A stretch of DNA of 64,000 nt from NCBI RefSeq assembly GCF_051172195.1, contig NZ_JBPJAQ010000001.1, forward strand, positions 3,348,001 through 3,412,000. The letters are read 5' to 3'. The DNA comes from Paludibaculum fermentans_A (GTDB lineage: Bacteria; Acidobacteriota; Terriglobia; Bryobacterales; Bryobacteraceae). The notes below the pieces were generated by a model, which saw only the letters and a program-made list of their open reading frames with translations, was not told where the DNA came from and did not search any database. Below, piece after piece: positions 25,920-33,655 of this stretch. The translations under genes were made by a program, and so were the position numbers. Within the stretch, counting starts at the first letter, position 1; every line of letters begins with the position of its first letter.

Positions 25920-25948
25920 ATCCTAAACCCTCGTACTGTGCCACGCAA
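25920..25948 (-). promoter_or_regulatory. Candidate promoter of the dcw cluster
   Basis: Minus strand TTGCGT (25943-25948), 17-base spacer, TAGGAT (25920-25925). It matches the consensus only moderately, but the predicted start near 25913 would put the palindrome at 25896-25912 right at the transcription start. Confidence 0.4.
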
Positions 25949-26068
25949 GTCCTTTTTGAACCTTCAAGCGGAACTTTAAGCTTCTCCTTTTCTTCGCTTT
26001 AGGTGATTCGGCCGTACTACCTCCTCCTCATATAGGTGGTGTTGTTGGAGGCGGCCTTCCGGATTTGC

Positions 26069-26082
26069 TAGTCTGACTCTTG
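26069..26082 (+). promoter_or_regulatory. -10 element 7 bases before the ppa start (leaderless candidate)
   Basis: TAGTCT at 26069-26074, then 7 bases, then the GTG start at 26082. No Shine-Dalgarno sequence is present. Transcription would begin at or next to the start codon. Confidence 0.4.
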
Positions 26083-26639
26083 TGTCAATAAAGCTCTACG
26101 ACCTCGACCCCGGTCCGGAAACGCCCGAACTGGTCCGAATGATCGTTGAAATCCCCAAAAACTCCGCTAACAAGGTGGAGTATGACGGGAACCTCGGGCT
26201 GTTCCGGCTGGACCGGACCCTCTACTCGCCAATGCACTACCCCGGAGACTACGGGTTTATCCCCGGCACCCTGGCCGAAGACGGCGACCCGCTCGATGTC
26301 CTGACCCTCGTCAATGAACCCAGCTTCACGGGCTGTCTGATCGAGGTCCGGCCGGTGGGTGTGCTGGACATGGTGGACAGGGAAGAGCAGGATCAGAAGA
26401 TCATTGCGGTGCCTACCAGGAATCCGCGCTATGACCAGATCCACACCATGGACCAGGTTTTCCCCCACGTCCGGCGCGAGCTGGAGCACTTCTTTAGCAT
26501 TTATAAGGAGTTGGAAGGCCGAGTCGCGACCACTCACGGTTGGGGCGGCCCGCGCGAAGCTCGTCGCTGTATCGTCGAGGCGCGCCAGCGGTATCTCGAC
26601 TCCAAGGCGACGCCTGAGCCTCTGGCCGAAGGGATCTAG
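26082..26639 (+). CDS. ppa: Inorganic pyrophosphatase
   Basis: A 185-residue family I soluble pyrophosphatase that hydrolyses PPi from biosynthetic reactions. Active-site motifs are intact: EIPKNSANKVEYD, MHYPGDYGFIPGTL, and EDGDPLDVL with the metal-binding Asp residues, plus the C-terminal FFSIYKELEGR. Start is GTG. It is divergent from mraZ and convergent with the DUF1848 gene, with only 6 bases between the stops. Confidence 0.96.
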   Translation: MSIKLYDLDPGPETPELVRMIVEIPKNSANKVEYDGNLGLFRLDRTLYSPMHYPGDYGFIPGTLAEDGDPLDVLTLVNEPSFTGCLIEVRPVGVLDMVDREEQDQKIIAVPTRNPRYDQIHTMDQVFPHVRRELEHFFSIYKELEGRVATTHGWGGPREARRCIVEARQRYLDSKATPEPLAEGI

Positions 26640-26645
26640 TCCGGG

Positions 26646-27563
26646 TTAACCCTCAAATAGAGGCAATATCGCCGGTTGGTCCGGCTCCAATGGGATCAGC
26701 GCATCGTCGTGCGGGTCGTGGACCTTGTATCTGGCTAGAGCGATAGCCCGATGTCGTACCGCATAGCAGTATGCGCAGCCATGCGGACAAGTATCATAGG
26801 CGCCGATATCTCTGGACTCGTGGCACGCGCAACCCGGCCTGTTTCCTTTTAGTGGTACGTCCAAATTGATTCCGGCGATCGCCCCCAGGCGCCTCGCATC
26901 CACACACCTCGCCTCGTTCACCTGGCTGGACAAAAACTGAGGCTGGGTACAGATGGTCAACGACATTCCATGGGCTCCGGCTGTGGCGGCGAGTTCTTCC
27001 AAAAGAGCTGCTTTGATGGAAGGGTCCGGATCGGACCATTCGAAGCCGTGCCGTTCCGCGGCCGCGTCCAGATTTCTTTCACTCTTCTGGTAGATCGTGG
27101 CAAAACTGACAGCCACCTCATCGACGCTCCCCTCCAGCGAGGCCGCGAGTTCTGCAAAGTTCCTGCGGTGGAACTCCAGCGAGGTGACATCGGTGCAAAC
27201 GATGGGGTCGTACCTCCAGACCGGGCACTTCGGGTGGACCTCGGCGCTGAGTCTTCGGATCTGCTCCACTGCCTTGTGCGGGTCGATTACCGCCGCTTCC
27301 AGCGACCTCGGATAGTTTGTCACGGTGAACTGGACGACGAAGGGCCGGCCGAATGCCAGCAATTCATTCAGTCGCGGTAGGCACGGACCGAAGTTCCGGG
27401 TCCAGAAAACCAGGCTTGTCACCTTCTCACGGCGCAGATCGATCCGCAGTGACCTGCCCGAGTACGGATTCTTGACTCGACAGTATCCTGCCCGCAGCCG
27501 GGCGAAGAACCAATCGCTGTAGAAGGCTGGAATGTCGGTTCGATAGCTGGCAGAGATGATCAT
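26646..27563 (-). CDS. DUF1848 family protein with C-terminal cysteine cluster
   Basis: A 305-residue protein with the family start MIISASYRTDIPAFYSDWFF and later SLVFWTRNFGPCL and CPVWRYDPIV. The C-terminal part holds a cysteine-rich segment ending DTCPHGCAYCYA, a C-x3-C-x2-C spacing like radical SAM iron-sulfur sites; additional cysteines in RPGCACHESRD may add ligands. The function of DUF1848 is unknown; the TIM-barrel-like pattern plus this motif suggests a radical SAM-related enzyme. It sits 30 bases after the HIT gene, likely as the last gene of the rpsA group. Confidence 0.85.
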   Translation of the reverse strand: MIISASYRTDIPAFYSDWFFARLRAGYCRVKNPYSGRSLRIDLRREKVTSLVFWTRNFGPCLPRLNELLAFGRPFVVQFTVTNYPRSLEAAVIDPHKAVEQIRRLSAEVHPKCPVWRYDPIVCTDVTSLEFHRRNFAELAASLEGSVDEVAVSFATIYQKSERNLDAAAERHGFEWSDPDPSIKAALLEELAATAGAHGMSLTICTQPQFLSSQVNEARCVDARRLGAIAGINLDVPLKGNRPGCACHESRDIGAYDTCPHGCAYCYAVRHRAIALARYKVHDPHDDALIPLEPDQPAILPLFEG

Positions 27564-27593
27564 GCCATGAGGCCGTAGGGCCCGAAGGAACGG

Positions 27594-28079
27594 CTATTGG
27601 CCGCGAAACGCGGCTGTCAGCCTGCGCCAGGTTTCCGGCAACTCCTCGGGCATAACTCGAGTTTCGCCGATAGTTGTCATGAAGTTGGCATCGCCTGTCC
27701 ATCTTGGCAGGACATGCATGTGGAGATGCCCAGCCACTCCGGCGCCGGCGCACTCGCCCAGGTTCATGCCGACGTTCAGCCCCTGCGGCCGATAGACAGC
27801 CCGCAGGTGGTGCACCGCAGCCCGGGTCAAACTCATCAACTCGGCCGAGGTCGCTTCAGGCACGTCTTCGATGCTGGCGATGTGGGCATAAGGGGCCACC
27901 ATGAGGTGGCCCGTTGTGTAGGGGTAGAGATTCAAGAGCACAAAGTTGTGCAGTCCACGATGAAGGATGAGGTTCTCTTCGTCACGCTGCTCGCCGGACT
28001 TTACGCAGAAGATGCAAGCGTCGGATTGAGAGGCCTTACTCACGTAGCGATAGCGCCAGGGACTCCACAAACGATCCAT
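27594..28079 (-). CDS. HIT family hydrolase
   Basis: A 161-residue histidine-triad protein, closest in layout to the Ap4A phosphorylase-like HIT group: start LWSPWRYRYVSK, Zn-like CIFC, LNLYPYTTGHLMVAPYAHI and the active site GHLHMHVLPRW (His-x-His-x-His). It cleaves nucleotide phosphoramidates or dinucleoside polyphosphates in family members studied; the exact substrate is open. It lies 18 bases downstream of the HU-like gene. Confidence 0.88.
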   Translation of the reverse strand: MDRLWSPWRYRYVSKASQSDACIFCVKSGEQRDEENLILHRGLHNFVLLNLYPYTTGHLMVAPYAHIASIEDVPEATSAELMSLTRAAVHHLRAVYRPQGLNVGMNLGECAGAGVAGHLHMHVLPRWTGDANFMTTIGETRVMPEELPETWRRLTAAFRGQ

Positions 28080-28097
28080 TTCTGAAGGGAACCGGCT

Positions 28098-28415
28098 CTA
28101 CAGTTCTGGAGCCGGCGAGGCGGCAGGCGTTTCCGTGCCCTCGTCGTTCACCAGGTCTTTCAGCTCTTTGCTGGGCTTGAAATACGGAATTCGCTTGGCT
28201 GGCACGTCCACCCGGGCGCCGGTCTTCGGGTTCCGGCCCACCCGCGACTGGCGTTGTCGAGTTCGAAAACTGCCAAATCCCCGGATCTCGATTTTGTCGC
28301 CGTCGCGCAAAGCCTTCACCACGCTGTCGAAGATGGCTTCGACAATTACTTCTGATTCCTTACGGGTGAATTCCACCACCCTGGAAACTTCTTCAATGAG
28401 ATCCGCTTTCGTCAT
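28098..28415 (-). CDS. HU/IHF family DNA-binding protein
   Basis: A 105-residue nucleoid protein. The DNA-binding arm GRNPKTGARVDVPAKRIPYF and the preceding EIRGFGSFRTRQRQSR are the family signatures; residues 90-105 are an acidic, alanine- and proline-rich tail. It could be HU or the IHF beta subunit; its position just after rpsA, as in E. coli rpsA-ihfB, favours the IHF-beta type but does not prove it. Confidence 0.9.
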   Translation of the reverse strand: MTKADLIEEVSRVVEFTRKESEVIVEAIFDSVVKALRDGDKIEIRGFGSFRTRQRQSRVGRNPKTGARVDVPAKRIPYFKPSKELKDLVNDEGTETPAASPAPEL

Positions 28416-28455
28416 GTGTCAGTAATCCTGTCCTCTTCCCGCGCTCAAATCGCTC

Positions 28456-30219
28456 CTATTCCTGTGAGGCGCCCTCGCTCTTGGGTGGCGTCTCAGACTC
28501 CGCCGGAGCTTCCACTTCCGGCTCGGCCGGAGTGAGGGCTTCTTCAATCTGATGCGTTGCCTCGGCCGCCTGGCGCTGGTAGTCTTCCAGTCGCTGGCGC
28601 TCCTTCTCCGCTTCCAGACTGACCACAGTCAGCCCAATCCGCTTCTCAGCCTCGTTCATCTTGATGATCTTGAAGCTAAGTTCCTCATTCAAAGGAAGCG
28701 GCGGATTCTGTTCCCGCAATTCGGGGGGAATCTCTGTATTGTGGCAAAGTCCTTCCACGCCCGGCGCCAACTCGACGAATACCCCGAAGTTGACCGCGCG
28801 CGAGGGCTTCCCTTTCACGATATCGCCAACTACGTGGGATTGGAAGAACGTTTCCCACGCGTCGGGCTGTAATTGCTTGATTCCCAGGGAGAGACGCCGG
28901 TTGCCCGAATCGATGTTCAGGATCACCGCCTGGACCACCTGCCCCTTCTTCAGCAACTCGGACGGGTGTTGCACACGCTTCGTCCACGACAGGTCGGAGA
29001 TATGAACCAACCCGTCGATACCTTCTTCAATCTCTATAAAAGCGCCGAAATCGGAGAGCTTCCTGACTCGTCCCTCAACCACACTGCCGATTGCATAACG
29101 AGTGTCGACGGTAGTCCAGGGGTCGGGTTCCAGTTGCTTGATGCCCAGGGAGATGCGCCGTTCCTTCGGCTTCACTTCCAGTACGACACTCTCAACATTG
29201 TCGCCCACCCGGACCACCTTGGACGGGTGCTTCATCCGCCGCGACCAGGTCATCTCGGAGATGTGGATCAAACCCTCCACTCCGGGTTCCAATTCCACGA
29301 ACGAGCCGTAGTCAGTGACGCTGACAACGCGTCCAACTACTTTCATTCCATCGGCATAACGATCGTGGATGGTCTCCCAGGGGTCCGGTTGAACCTGCTT
29401 CAGCCCGAGCGAGATCCGTTCCTTCTCGTTATCGAACTTGAGGACCTTAACCGTAATTTCCTGGCCAACCTGGAGCACGCTCGATGGATGAGCCACGCGG
29501 CCGTGGGACATGTCGCTGACATGCAGCAGACCGTCTATTCCGCCCAGATCGACAAAAGCCCCATAGTCCGTGAGGTTCTTGACGACGCCTGTGATCAAGT
29601 CGCCTTCATGGATGTGGTCGAGAAGCGAGGTCTTGCGGACGGTGAGTTCGTCCTCCATCGCCGCCTTGCGGGAAACCACCACATTGTTCCGGCGGCGGTT
29701 TAGCTTGACGACTTTGACGACAATGTCCTGGCCGATGAACGCATCCAGGTTGTGCATCGGGCGCACATCCACCTGGGTGCTCGGCATGAAGGCCACGACG
29801 CCGACATCCACGCTGAGGCCGCCCTTGACCCGGCCCAGAACGCGGCCGGACATCATGAGGCTCTCGCGGAACGCCTTCTCCAAAGTGTCCCAGGCTCGAA
29901 TCCGGCTCGCCCGCTCGTGAGAGAGGGCTATGTAGCCTTCCATCTCGCGGCGGCGATCCACCATCACTTCGATGGTGTCACCCGGCTGAACCACGATCTG
30001 TCCGTCTGGTGTGGAAACCTGCTCGAGCGGGACGCACCCCTCCTGCTTCAGGCCGACGTCAACGATGACGCCCTGAGGGGTGATCTGCAGGACGTGACCC
30101 ATCAACACCTCACCCTCGGCGGGTGGTGCGAGATGGCTGTAATCGTCGAGCAGTTGCTCGTAGCTTTCCTCGCCGCCGGCAGGTATCTCCGCCGGACGGT
30201 CGTCCTGGTTGCTGGTCAT
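28456..30219 (-). CDS. rpsA: 30S ribosomal protein S1
   Basis: A 587-residue protein with six S1 (OB-fold) repeats, seen as repeated segments such as GAFVDLGGIDGLLHVSDMS, GSFVELEPGVEGLIHISEMT, GAFIEIEEGIDGLVHISDLS and FGVFVELAPGVEGLCHNTEI. It binds mRNA and helps 30S initiation. The first two repeats are the divergent ribosome-docking ones. The C-terminus (about residues 550-587) is a low-complexity Glu/Ala/Pro tail. It is preceded by a strong promoter and a leader of about 194 bases. Confidence 0.97.
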   Translation of the reverse strand: MTSNQDDRPAEIPAGGEESYEQLLDDYSHLAPPAEGEVLMGHVLQITPQGVIVDVGLKQEGCVPLEQVSTPDGQIVVQPGDTIEVMVDRRREMEGYIALSHERASRIRAWDTLEKAFRESLMMSGRVLGRVKGGLSVDVGVVAFMPSTQVDVRPMHNLDAFIGQDIVVKVVKLNRRRNNVVVSRKAAMEDELTVRKTSLLDHIHEGDLITGVVKNLTDYGAFVDLGGIDGLLHVSDMSHGRVAHPSSVLQVGQEITVKVLKFDNEKERISLGLKQVQPDPWETIHDRYADGMKVVGRVVSVTDYGSFVELEPGVEGLIHISEMTWSRRMKHPSKVVRVGDNVESVVLEVKPKERRISLGIKQLEPDPWTTVDTRYAIGSVVEGRVRKLSDFGAFIEIEEGIDGLVHISDLSWTKRVQHPSELLKKGQVVQAVILNIDSGNRRLSLGIKQLQPDAWETFFQSHVVGDIVKGKPSRAVNFGVFVELAPGVEGLCHNTEIPPELREQNPPLPLNEELSFKIIKMNEAEKRIGLTVVSLEAEKERQRLEDYQRQAAEATHQIEEALTPAEPEVEAPAESETPPKSEGASQE

Positions 30220-30413
30220 GCCCCAGTCTCCAAAACCGCCTCAATTCCGCAGTCTGCAACGATCATCGTCCAGGGAAGTAAGCCGCATACCGATAGTTCA
30301 ACCGCGCTGTCAGCGTATTGGCCCCTCGGATTTCGGCGGATCTTCCGGATCGAACTCGCCACAGGTGCGTGTGCACCCCTCGGCTTCCACACAAACCGTT
30401 GAAAGTGCGACAC
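30220..30413 (-). promoter_or_regulatory. Long 5' leader of rpsA
   Basis: No gene is seen in this stretch. With the predicted transcription start near 30413 the rpsA leader is about 194 bases. It carries a small hairpin (GGTGC-ACAC-GCACC) and a GGAG about 8 bases before the ATG. Autogenous control by S1 is known in other bacteria; here it is only inferred from the length. Confidence 0.4.
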
Positions 30414-30419
30414 TTCAGA

Positions 30420-30448
30420 ACTATAGCCGAGCCTGGAATGCTTGTCAA
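30420..30448 (-). promoter_or_regulatory. Strong sigma-70 promoter of rpsA
   Basis: Minus strand TTGACA (30443-30448), 17-base spacer, TATAGT (30420-30425). This is the best consensus promoter noticed in the window and fits a highly expressed ribosomal gene. Confidence 0.8.
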
Positions 30449-30502
30449 CCGCGCTCCGGCCGCCGATTTTCCATTTCTCCCGCCACTTAGGCCGTTCAGG
30501 AA

Positions 30503-31798
30503 TCAGGCCAACACGGGTTCGGGCTGGGCTGAGAGAGGCCGGGCGAAGACGTATGGCCCCTCCGGGAGAACGGCCACCTGTGCTCCGGAACCCAGTTCAG
30601 CGCGGAGTGCTTGCAGCGCACCAGCCGCACTCGGGAACAGTTTGCCCCACACGGTGGGATGGTACTCCGCCGGCAAACCCGGGGTGTACCACCAGACCCG
30701 ATGCGAGGCAACGACCATGGCCAACTTCTCCAATTGCCATTGGTCGATCGTCACAGGAGTATTCGAAATTGTTTCGAGAAACGCCCGCGGGTCGGGGAAC
30801 TCTCTCATTAGGCGGGAGAATTCGTGAGCACCGGCGCCTTCGTCACAGGCGGCCATCAGTAGGATGATTCCGCCCGGCTTTACTATATGCGACGCTGCCG
30901 TCACCCCTTTCACGCCTTGGTAGAAGGTCAAGTCCAGCGGATAGCCGGCTGCCGAAGTGATGGCCGCGTCCACCCTTTCAGGAATCCATTGGGTCGTGCT
31001 GGCACGGACAAATGCGATGCCCTCGGCATGGGCCTGCCTCGGCTCTCCAGCGAAAGCGGCCGCGATCTTCCGTCCCTCCGAAAGCACCACATCGAACACG
31101 AAATCATGACCCGCCATTCCAGCGATTTCCAGAAGTTCCTGGTGCAGCGGGTTCTCCTCGATCGACCCCTCGACGGCTCGTGGATGGCGCATGAACCGCG
31201 GGCTGTGCAGGTTCTTGATCGTCTCCTGGTAGGCCAGACCCGGGGCGATCAGTTTCCGGCCGCCGGAGAACCCGGCCATCAGGTGCTGCTCGATGAAACC
31301 GAGGGTGATTCGGAGGCCGGCGTCAACAAAACGCCGGTCGACGAAGACTGGCGTGCCGGACTTCGTCACGCCCAACTCGCGGTGATCCGCGAGTTCGCGC
31401 GCATTGTGATTCACGACAGGATAGCTGGCGGCGATCTCGGGGCCGAGGATCTCGACGATCTCTGACTCTGTCGCCTGCCTGTGCAGCCCGGTCGCAATCA
31501 GGATGGTCGTCCGGCTCTTCGGGATGCCGGCCGCTTCCAGCCTTGCCAGCAGCGGCGGCAAGGTGCGGCGGTTCGGGGCGGGCCTGGTGATGTCGCAGAC
31601 GGAAATCGCGGCGCTGTGTCGGCCTGCCGCCATCTCCCTGATAGGCGGGCAGCCGAAGGGCCGGTCCAGCGCCGCCTCGAGCATCGAGGTCTCATCGGCT
31701 GAGGGCTGCGCCCAGCGGGTCTCCAATACACGATAGTTGGGGCCTTCCGGCAGGTCCACGGAGAGGCCGGTCTTGCCGAAGGCGAAATCCGTTCGCAT
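30503..31798 (-). CDS. LarA-family (nickel-pincer) racemase
   Basis: A 431-residue DUF2088/lactate racemase family protein. Seen: SVCDITRPAPNRRTLPPLL with the D-x-T-R-P motif, ATGLHRQATESE, VVNHNARE, and IEQHLMAGFSGGRKLIAPGL containing the lysine that carries the nickel-pincer cofactor in LarA. The cofactor genes larB, larC and larE are not in the window. Members racemise or epimerise a range of 2-hydroxy acids, so lactate is only one option. It is divergent from the D-aminoacylase gene. Confidence 0.88.
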   Translation of the reverse strand: MRTDFAFGKTGLSVDLPEGPNYRVLETRWAQPSADETSMLEAALDRPFGCPPIREMAAGRHSAAISVCDITRPAPNRRTLPPLLARLEAAGIPKSRTTILIATGLHRQATESEIVEILGPEIAASYPVVNHNARELADHRELGVTKSGTPVFVDRRFVDAGLRITLGFIEQHLMAGFSGGRKLIAPGLAYQETIKNLHSPRFMRHPRAVEGSIEENPLHQELLEIAGMAGHDFVFDVVLSEGRKIAAAFAGEPRQAHAEGIAFVRASTTQWIPERVDAAITSAAGYPLDLTFYQGVKGVTAASHIVKPGGIILLMAACDEGAGAHEFSRLMREFPDPRAFLETISNTPVTIDQWQLEKLAMVVASHRVWWYTPGLPAEYHPTVWGKLFPSAAGALQALRAELGSGAQVAVLPEGPYVFARPLSAQPEPVLA

Positions 31799-31893
31799 AT
31801 GTGCAACGTATCACAACATGGATTCACATCCCCTTTGAGCGCCGATTCCTGGAACCGAATCCGGTTTGGCTCGTCAATTGCAATGTAAGGGTC

Positions 31894-32004
31894 ATGATCA
31901 ATTTATCGGGGGTGCCTATGTTGGTCGGAGGAGTGATTACAGCGTTGCTGATTCTGGGGCTGTTTTTCTCAATGCTCGGCTCGTCGCCTCGCAGCGAGCG
32001 CTAG
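31894..32004 (+). CDS. Possible small single-span membrane protein
   Basis: A 36-residue reading frame with one hydrophobic helix (VGGVITALLILGLFFSMLG) and a short polar tail with two arginines. It lies in the 285-base gap between the LarA and D-aminoacylase genes. Evidence is weak: only a partial ribosome site (AAGG) is near the ATG and the frame could start elsewhere. Nothing else was seen in this gap apart from the -10 element of the next gene. Confidence 0.25.
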   Translation: MINLSGVPMLVGGVITALLILGLFFSMLGSSPRSER

Positions 32005-32070
32005 GCCTGTTCAGTCGCCGGTTGGCCGTTTTCGAAACACCCAGTGACCGTTTGGGACACGAAGTCCCGC

Positions 32071-32084
32071 TACAATAGCCTGCA
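32071..32084 (+). promoter_or_regulatory. -10 element 7 bases before the D-aminoacylase start (leaderless candidate)
   Basis: TACAAT at 32071-32076, 7 bases, then ATG at 32084, with no ribosome site. A small inverted repeat GGGAC-ACGAA-GTCCC directly precedes it and could bind a regulator. Confidence 0.45.
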
Positions 32085-33655
32085 TGGTTCGCGGGCTCAT
32101 CCTTTGGTTCTTTCTCGCTTCCCCTTCGTTCGCACAGACCTACGATCTGCTCATTCGAAACGCCCACATCGTGGACGGCGCGGGTAGTCCCTGGTTTTTA
32201 GGGGATGTGGCTGTGCAGGGCGACCGCATTGCCGCGATGGGCCAGCTTCGGGATGTGTCCGCGAAGTTTACAGTCGATGCCACCGGCTTGACGCTCGCGC
32301 CCGGTTTCATCGACACCCATAGTCATGGCCTGCGCGGAATTCAAGCTGCTCCTGCCGCTGAGAATCTCATCCGGCAGGGCGTCACCACAATCATTGAGGG
32401 CCCTGATGGCAGTTCACCGCTGCCCATTCGCCCATTCCTCAACCAGATCGCGGGCCACTTGGGCGTGAACTTCGGACTCCTGGTGGGGCATGGCACTATC
32501 CGGTCCAAGGTGATGGGTAGCCAGAACCGCCAGGCGACCGCTGCTGAACTGGACCAGATGCGAGCCCTGGCCCGGCAAGCCATGCTCGACGGCGCATTCG
32601 GTCTATCCACCGGACTTTTTTACGTGCCCGGGAATTATGCCTCTACCGAAGAAGTCATAGAATTGGGGAAAGTCGTCGGATCCCTCGGTGGACTGCATAC
32701 CTCCCACATGCGAAATGAGGGCGCACTGGTCCTCGACAGTGTCAAAGAAACCATTCGCATTGGTGAGGAAGGGCACCTCCCGACTCAGGTCACCCACCAC
32801 AAAATCATCGGCAAGCAGAATTGGGGGCTCAGCCGGGAGACTCTGCGTCTGGTCGAAGAGGCACGGGCGAGAGGGGTTGACGTCACAGTTGATGCATACC
32901 CCTATACGGCTTCTTCCACGGGACTCGGAGCGCTCTTTCCGCAGTGGTCCCTCGCGGGCGGAAGCAAGGCGCTGGTGGAACGCTTGGCCGCTCCAGAATC
33001 GCGGGCCCGGATTAAGGCGGAAATCATAGATCGGATCCTGAACGACCGTGGGGCCGGAGATCCGGCGAATGTCGTCATTGCCAGCTGTGGGTTCGATTCG
33101 TCACTGGCGGGGAAAAGCCTCGCGGACATCGCCCGCGCCCAGGGGCGCGCCGTCAACCCCGAATCCGCCACCGAAGTCGCTATCGAACTCCAATTGAAGG
33201 GCAGTTGCTCGGCGATCTACCACGCCATCAGCGAGGAAGATGTTGAGCGCATCCTCCGCTATCCGTTCACCATGATCGTTTCGGATGGGGGTATCCCCGC
33301 ATTCGGCCTCGATTTGCCCCACCCGCGCAACTACGGCACCTTTGCCCGTATCATGGGCCGCTATGTCAGGGAGAAGAAGGTCCTGCTGCTGGAGGATGCC
33401 GTTCACAGGATGAGCGGGTTGCCCGCCCGACGCTTCGGGTTGCAGGATCGCGGCATGATCAGCCCCGGGATGAAGGCCGATCTTGTGCTCTTCGATCCGG
33501 CCACTATTACCGACAAATCCGATTACATCCACCCGCACCAGTACTCAGTGGGCGTAGACTCGGTCTGGGTGAATGGGGTGGCGGCAATGCGGCAGGGCAA
33601 AATGACAGGAGCGCTGGGCGGTCGGCCATTGTACGGTCCGGCGGTGAAGCAATGA
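32084..33655 (+). CDS. Secreted N-acyl-D-amino-acid deacylase (amidohydrolase)
   Basis: A 523-residue amidohydrolase with a signal peptide (GLILWFFLASPSFAQ). Domain pattern is that of D-aminoacylase: beta-sandwich start YDLLIRNAHIVDGAGSPWF, metal site PGFIDTHSHG, GLHTSHMRNEG, VTHHKIIGKQNWG, DAYPYTASSTG, and the C-terminal metal region VSDGGIPA. It removes acyl groups from N-acyl-D-amino acids or dipeptides, and periplasmic location suggests use on wall or environmental peptides. It overlaps the next gene by 4 bases (ATGA). Confidence 0.92.
   Translation: MVRGLILWFFLASPSFAQTYDLLIRNAHIVDGAGSPWFLGDVAVQGDRIAAMGQLRDVSAKFTVDATGLTLAPGFIDTHSHGLRGIQAAPAAENLIRQGVTTIIEGPDGSSPLPIRPFLNQIAGHLGVNFGLLVGHGTIRSKVMGSQNRQATAAELDQMRALARQAMLDGAFGLSTGLFYVPGNYASTEEVIELGKVVGSLGGLHTSHMRNEGALVLDSVKETIRIGEEGHLPTQVTHHKIIGKQNWGLSRETLRLVEEARARGVDVTVDAYPYTASSTGLGALFPQWSLAGGSKALVERLAAPESRARIKAEIIDRILNDRGAGDPANVVIASCGFDSSLAGKSLADIARAQGRAVNPESATEVAIELQLKGSCSAIYHAISEEDVERILRYPFTMIVSDGGIPAFGLDLPHPRNYGTFARIMGRYVREKKVLLLEDAVHRMSGLPARRFGLQDRGMISPGMKADLVLFDPATITDKSDYIHPHQYSVGVDSVWVNGVAAMRQGKMTGALGGRPLYGPAVKQ

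Noticed and set aside
25874..25948. Longer mraZ start
   Set aside because: The extra 25 residues do not resemble MraZ and would place the start on a promoter -35 box and operator repeats.
31801..31893. Upstream extension of the small membrane ORF to a 67-residue protein
   Set aside because: The added N-terminus is not hydrophobic or signal-like and starts in the LarA promoter region.
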